Source: Archangium violaceum
GTDB taxonomy: Bacteria; Myxococcota; Myxococcia; Myxococcales; Myxococcaceae
Assembly (NCBI RefSeq): GCF_016887565.1
Contig: NZ_CP069396.1
Coordinates: 1,453,001 to 1,517,000 of the forward strand
Length of the DNA: 64,000 bases
Direction: 5' to 3'
Shown here: piece by piece, positions 63,719 to 64,000 of the stretch
Numbering within the stretch: the first letter of the stretch is position 1
Layout: each line of letters begins with the position of its first letter
Program-made: the position numbers and the translations under genes
The notes under the pieces: model-generated
What the model was told of the DNA's origin: nothing
The model's input: only the letters and a program-made list of their open reading frames with translations
The model's database searches: none

Positions 63719-64000
63719 ATGGCCGCCAGCCCCCAGGATCCCATCTACGTCCAGGCGCTCATCTTCCTTGGAGCGGCGGTCGTCGCCGTGCCGCTCTTCC
63801 GCAGGCTGCGCTTGGGCTCCATCCTCGGCTACCTGGCGGCGGGGCTCGTCATCGGCCCCTTCGGGCTCGGACTCTTCTCCGACTCCACCTCGGTGATGCA
63901 TGTCGCCGAGCTCGGCGTCGTGCTCTTCCTCTTCGTCATCGGGCTGGAGCTCAACCTCACGCGGCTGTGGGCCATGCGCCGCGACATCTTCGTGCTCGGC
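63719..64000 (+). CDS. CPA2-family cation:proton antiporter (KefB/KefC-like), N-terminal part
   Basis: Starts at ATG 63719 and runs off the right edge (94 codons seen). Membrane helices [40 protein letters not shown] and [20 protein letters not shown] are the standard first helices of monovalent cation/proton antiporters of the Kef/CPA2 group. The regulatory C-terminus lies outside. Confidence 0.93.
   Translation, partial: MAASPQDPIYVQALIFLGAAVVAVPLFRRLRLGSILGYLAAGLVIGPFGLGLFSDSTSVMHVAELGVVLFLFVIGLELNLTRLWAMRRDIFVLG

Overview
The window is very GC-rich and its codon use is strongly biased to G/C at third positions. The gene families point to a myxobacterium of the Cystobacter/Archangium/Myxococcus type: two SitA6-type swarm-inhibition lipoproteins with double-CXXCG immunity partners, a PilZ-Hsp70 fusion, a DUF4388 response regulator, many small lipoproteins, and a minor-pilin/PilY1 operon. 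No rRNA, tRNA, CRISPR array, intact transposon or phage gene was found.

Layout. 1-4.5 kb: a truncated subtilisin-like protease, a small lipoprotein, a palindromic repeat pair, and proS. 4.5-11.8 kb: a five-gene minus-strand operon for the type IV pilus priming/tip complex (pseudopilin, PilV, PilW, PilX, PilY1). 12.0-12.3 kb: a small precursor peptide carrying two perfect microviridin (graspetide) core motifs and a PFFARLL leader, with no ATP-grasp ligase in the window. 12.5-18.6 kb: housekeeping and regulatory genes (DUF4336 + TetR, EEP-family lipoprotein, zinc ribbon, MarR, hemerythrin, winged-helix protein, CHAP/NlpC-type hydrolase). 18.8-20.2 kb: SitA6/SitI6-type toxin-immunity pair no. 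1.

20.3-37.4 kb is a lipid-polyketide region. A plus-strand operon of five overlapping genes encodes a type III PKS, an ICMT-family membrane methyltransferase, an ACP, a fatty-acyl-AMP ligase (FAAL) and a flavoprotein oxidoreductase. Facing it on the minus strand is a second, minimal ACP-type III PKS-FAAL operon with a clear sigma-70-like promoter and terminator. Between them lie three tandem paralogous M43-type zinc-protease lipoproteins, each with its own duplicated promoter and terminator hairpin. Beyond the second cassette are a methyl-accepting protein and an operon of a Cys-rich small protein, an O-methyltransferase and a DprE1-like FAD oxidase. I infer that FAAL charges fatty acids onto the ACP, the type III PKS extends them to alkyl-resorcinols or -pyrones, and the methyltransferases and flavoproteins tailor the product.

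37.5-46.9 kb: REC-DUF4388 regulator, NicO-like metal transporter, peroxiredoxin with a histone-H1-like tail, four small lipoproteins, nagZ, a nuclease/transposase remnant, and a divergent TetR/FAD-monooxygenase pair around a perfect 12-bp inverted repeat. 47-53.5 kb is accessory: a P450, proteins of unknown function, a TIMP-like exported protein, several gene remnants and two tandem collagen-like lipoproteins. 53.3-59 kb: SitA6/SitI6-type pair no. 2, bordered on one side by a decayed fragment of the batA-like gene that stands intact on the other side, followed by the MoxR-DUF58-BatA operon. 59.3-64 kb: a beta-propeller-like lipoprotein, the PilZ-Hsp70 fusion and the start of a CPA2 cation/proton antiporter. 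A dispersed palindromic repeat occurs five times at four loci.

All assignments are from reading translations and motifs by eye; no database search was run.
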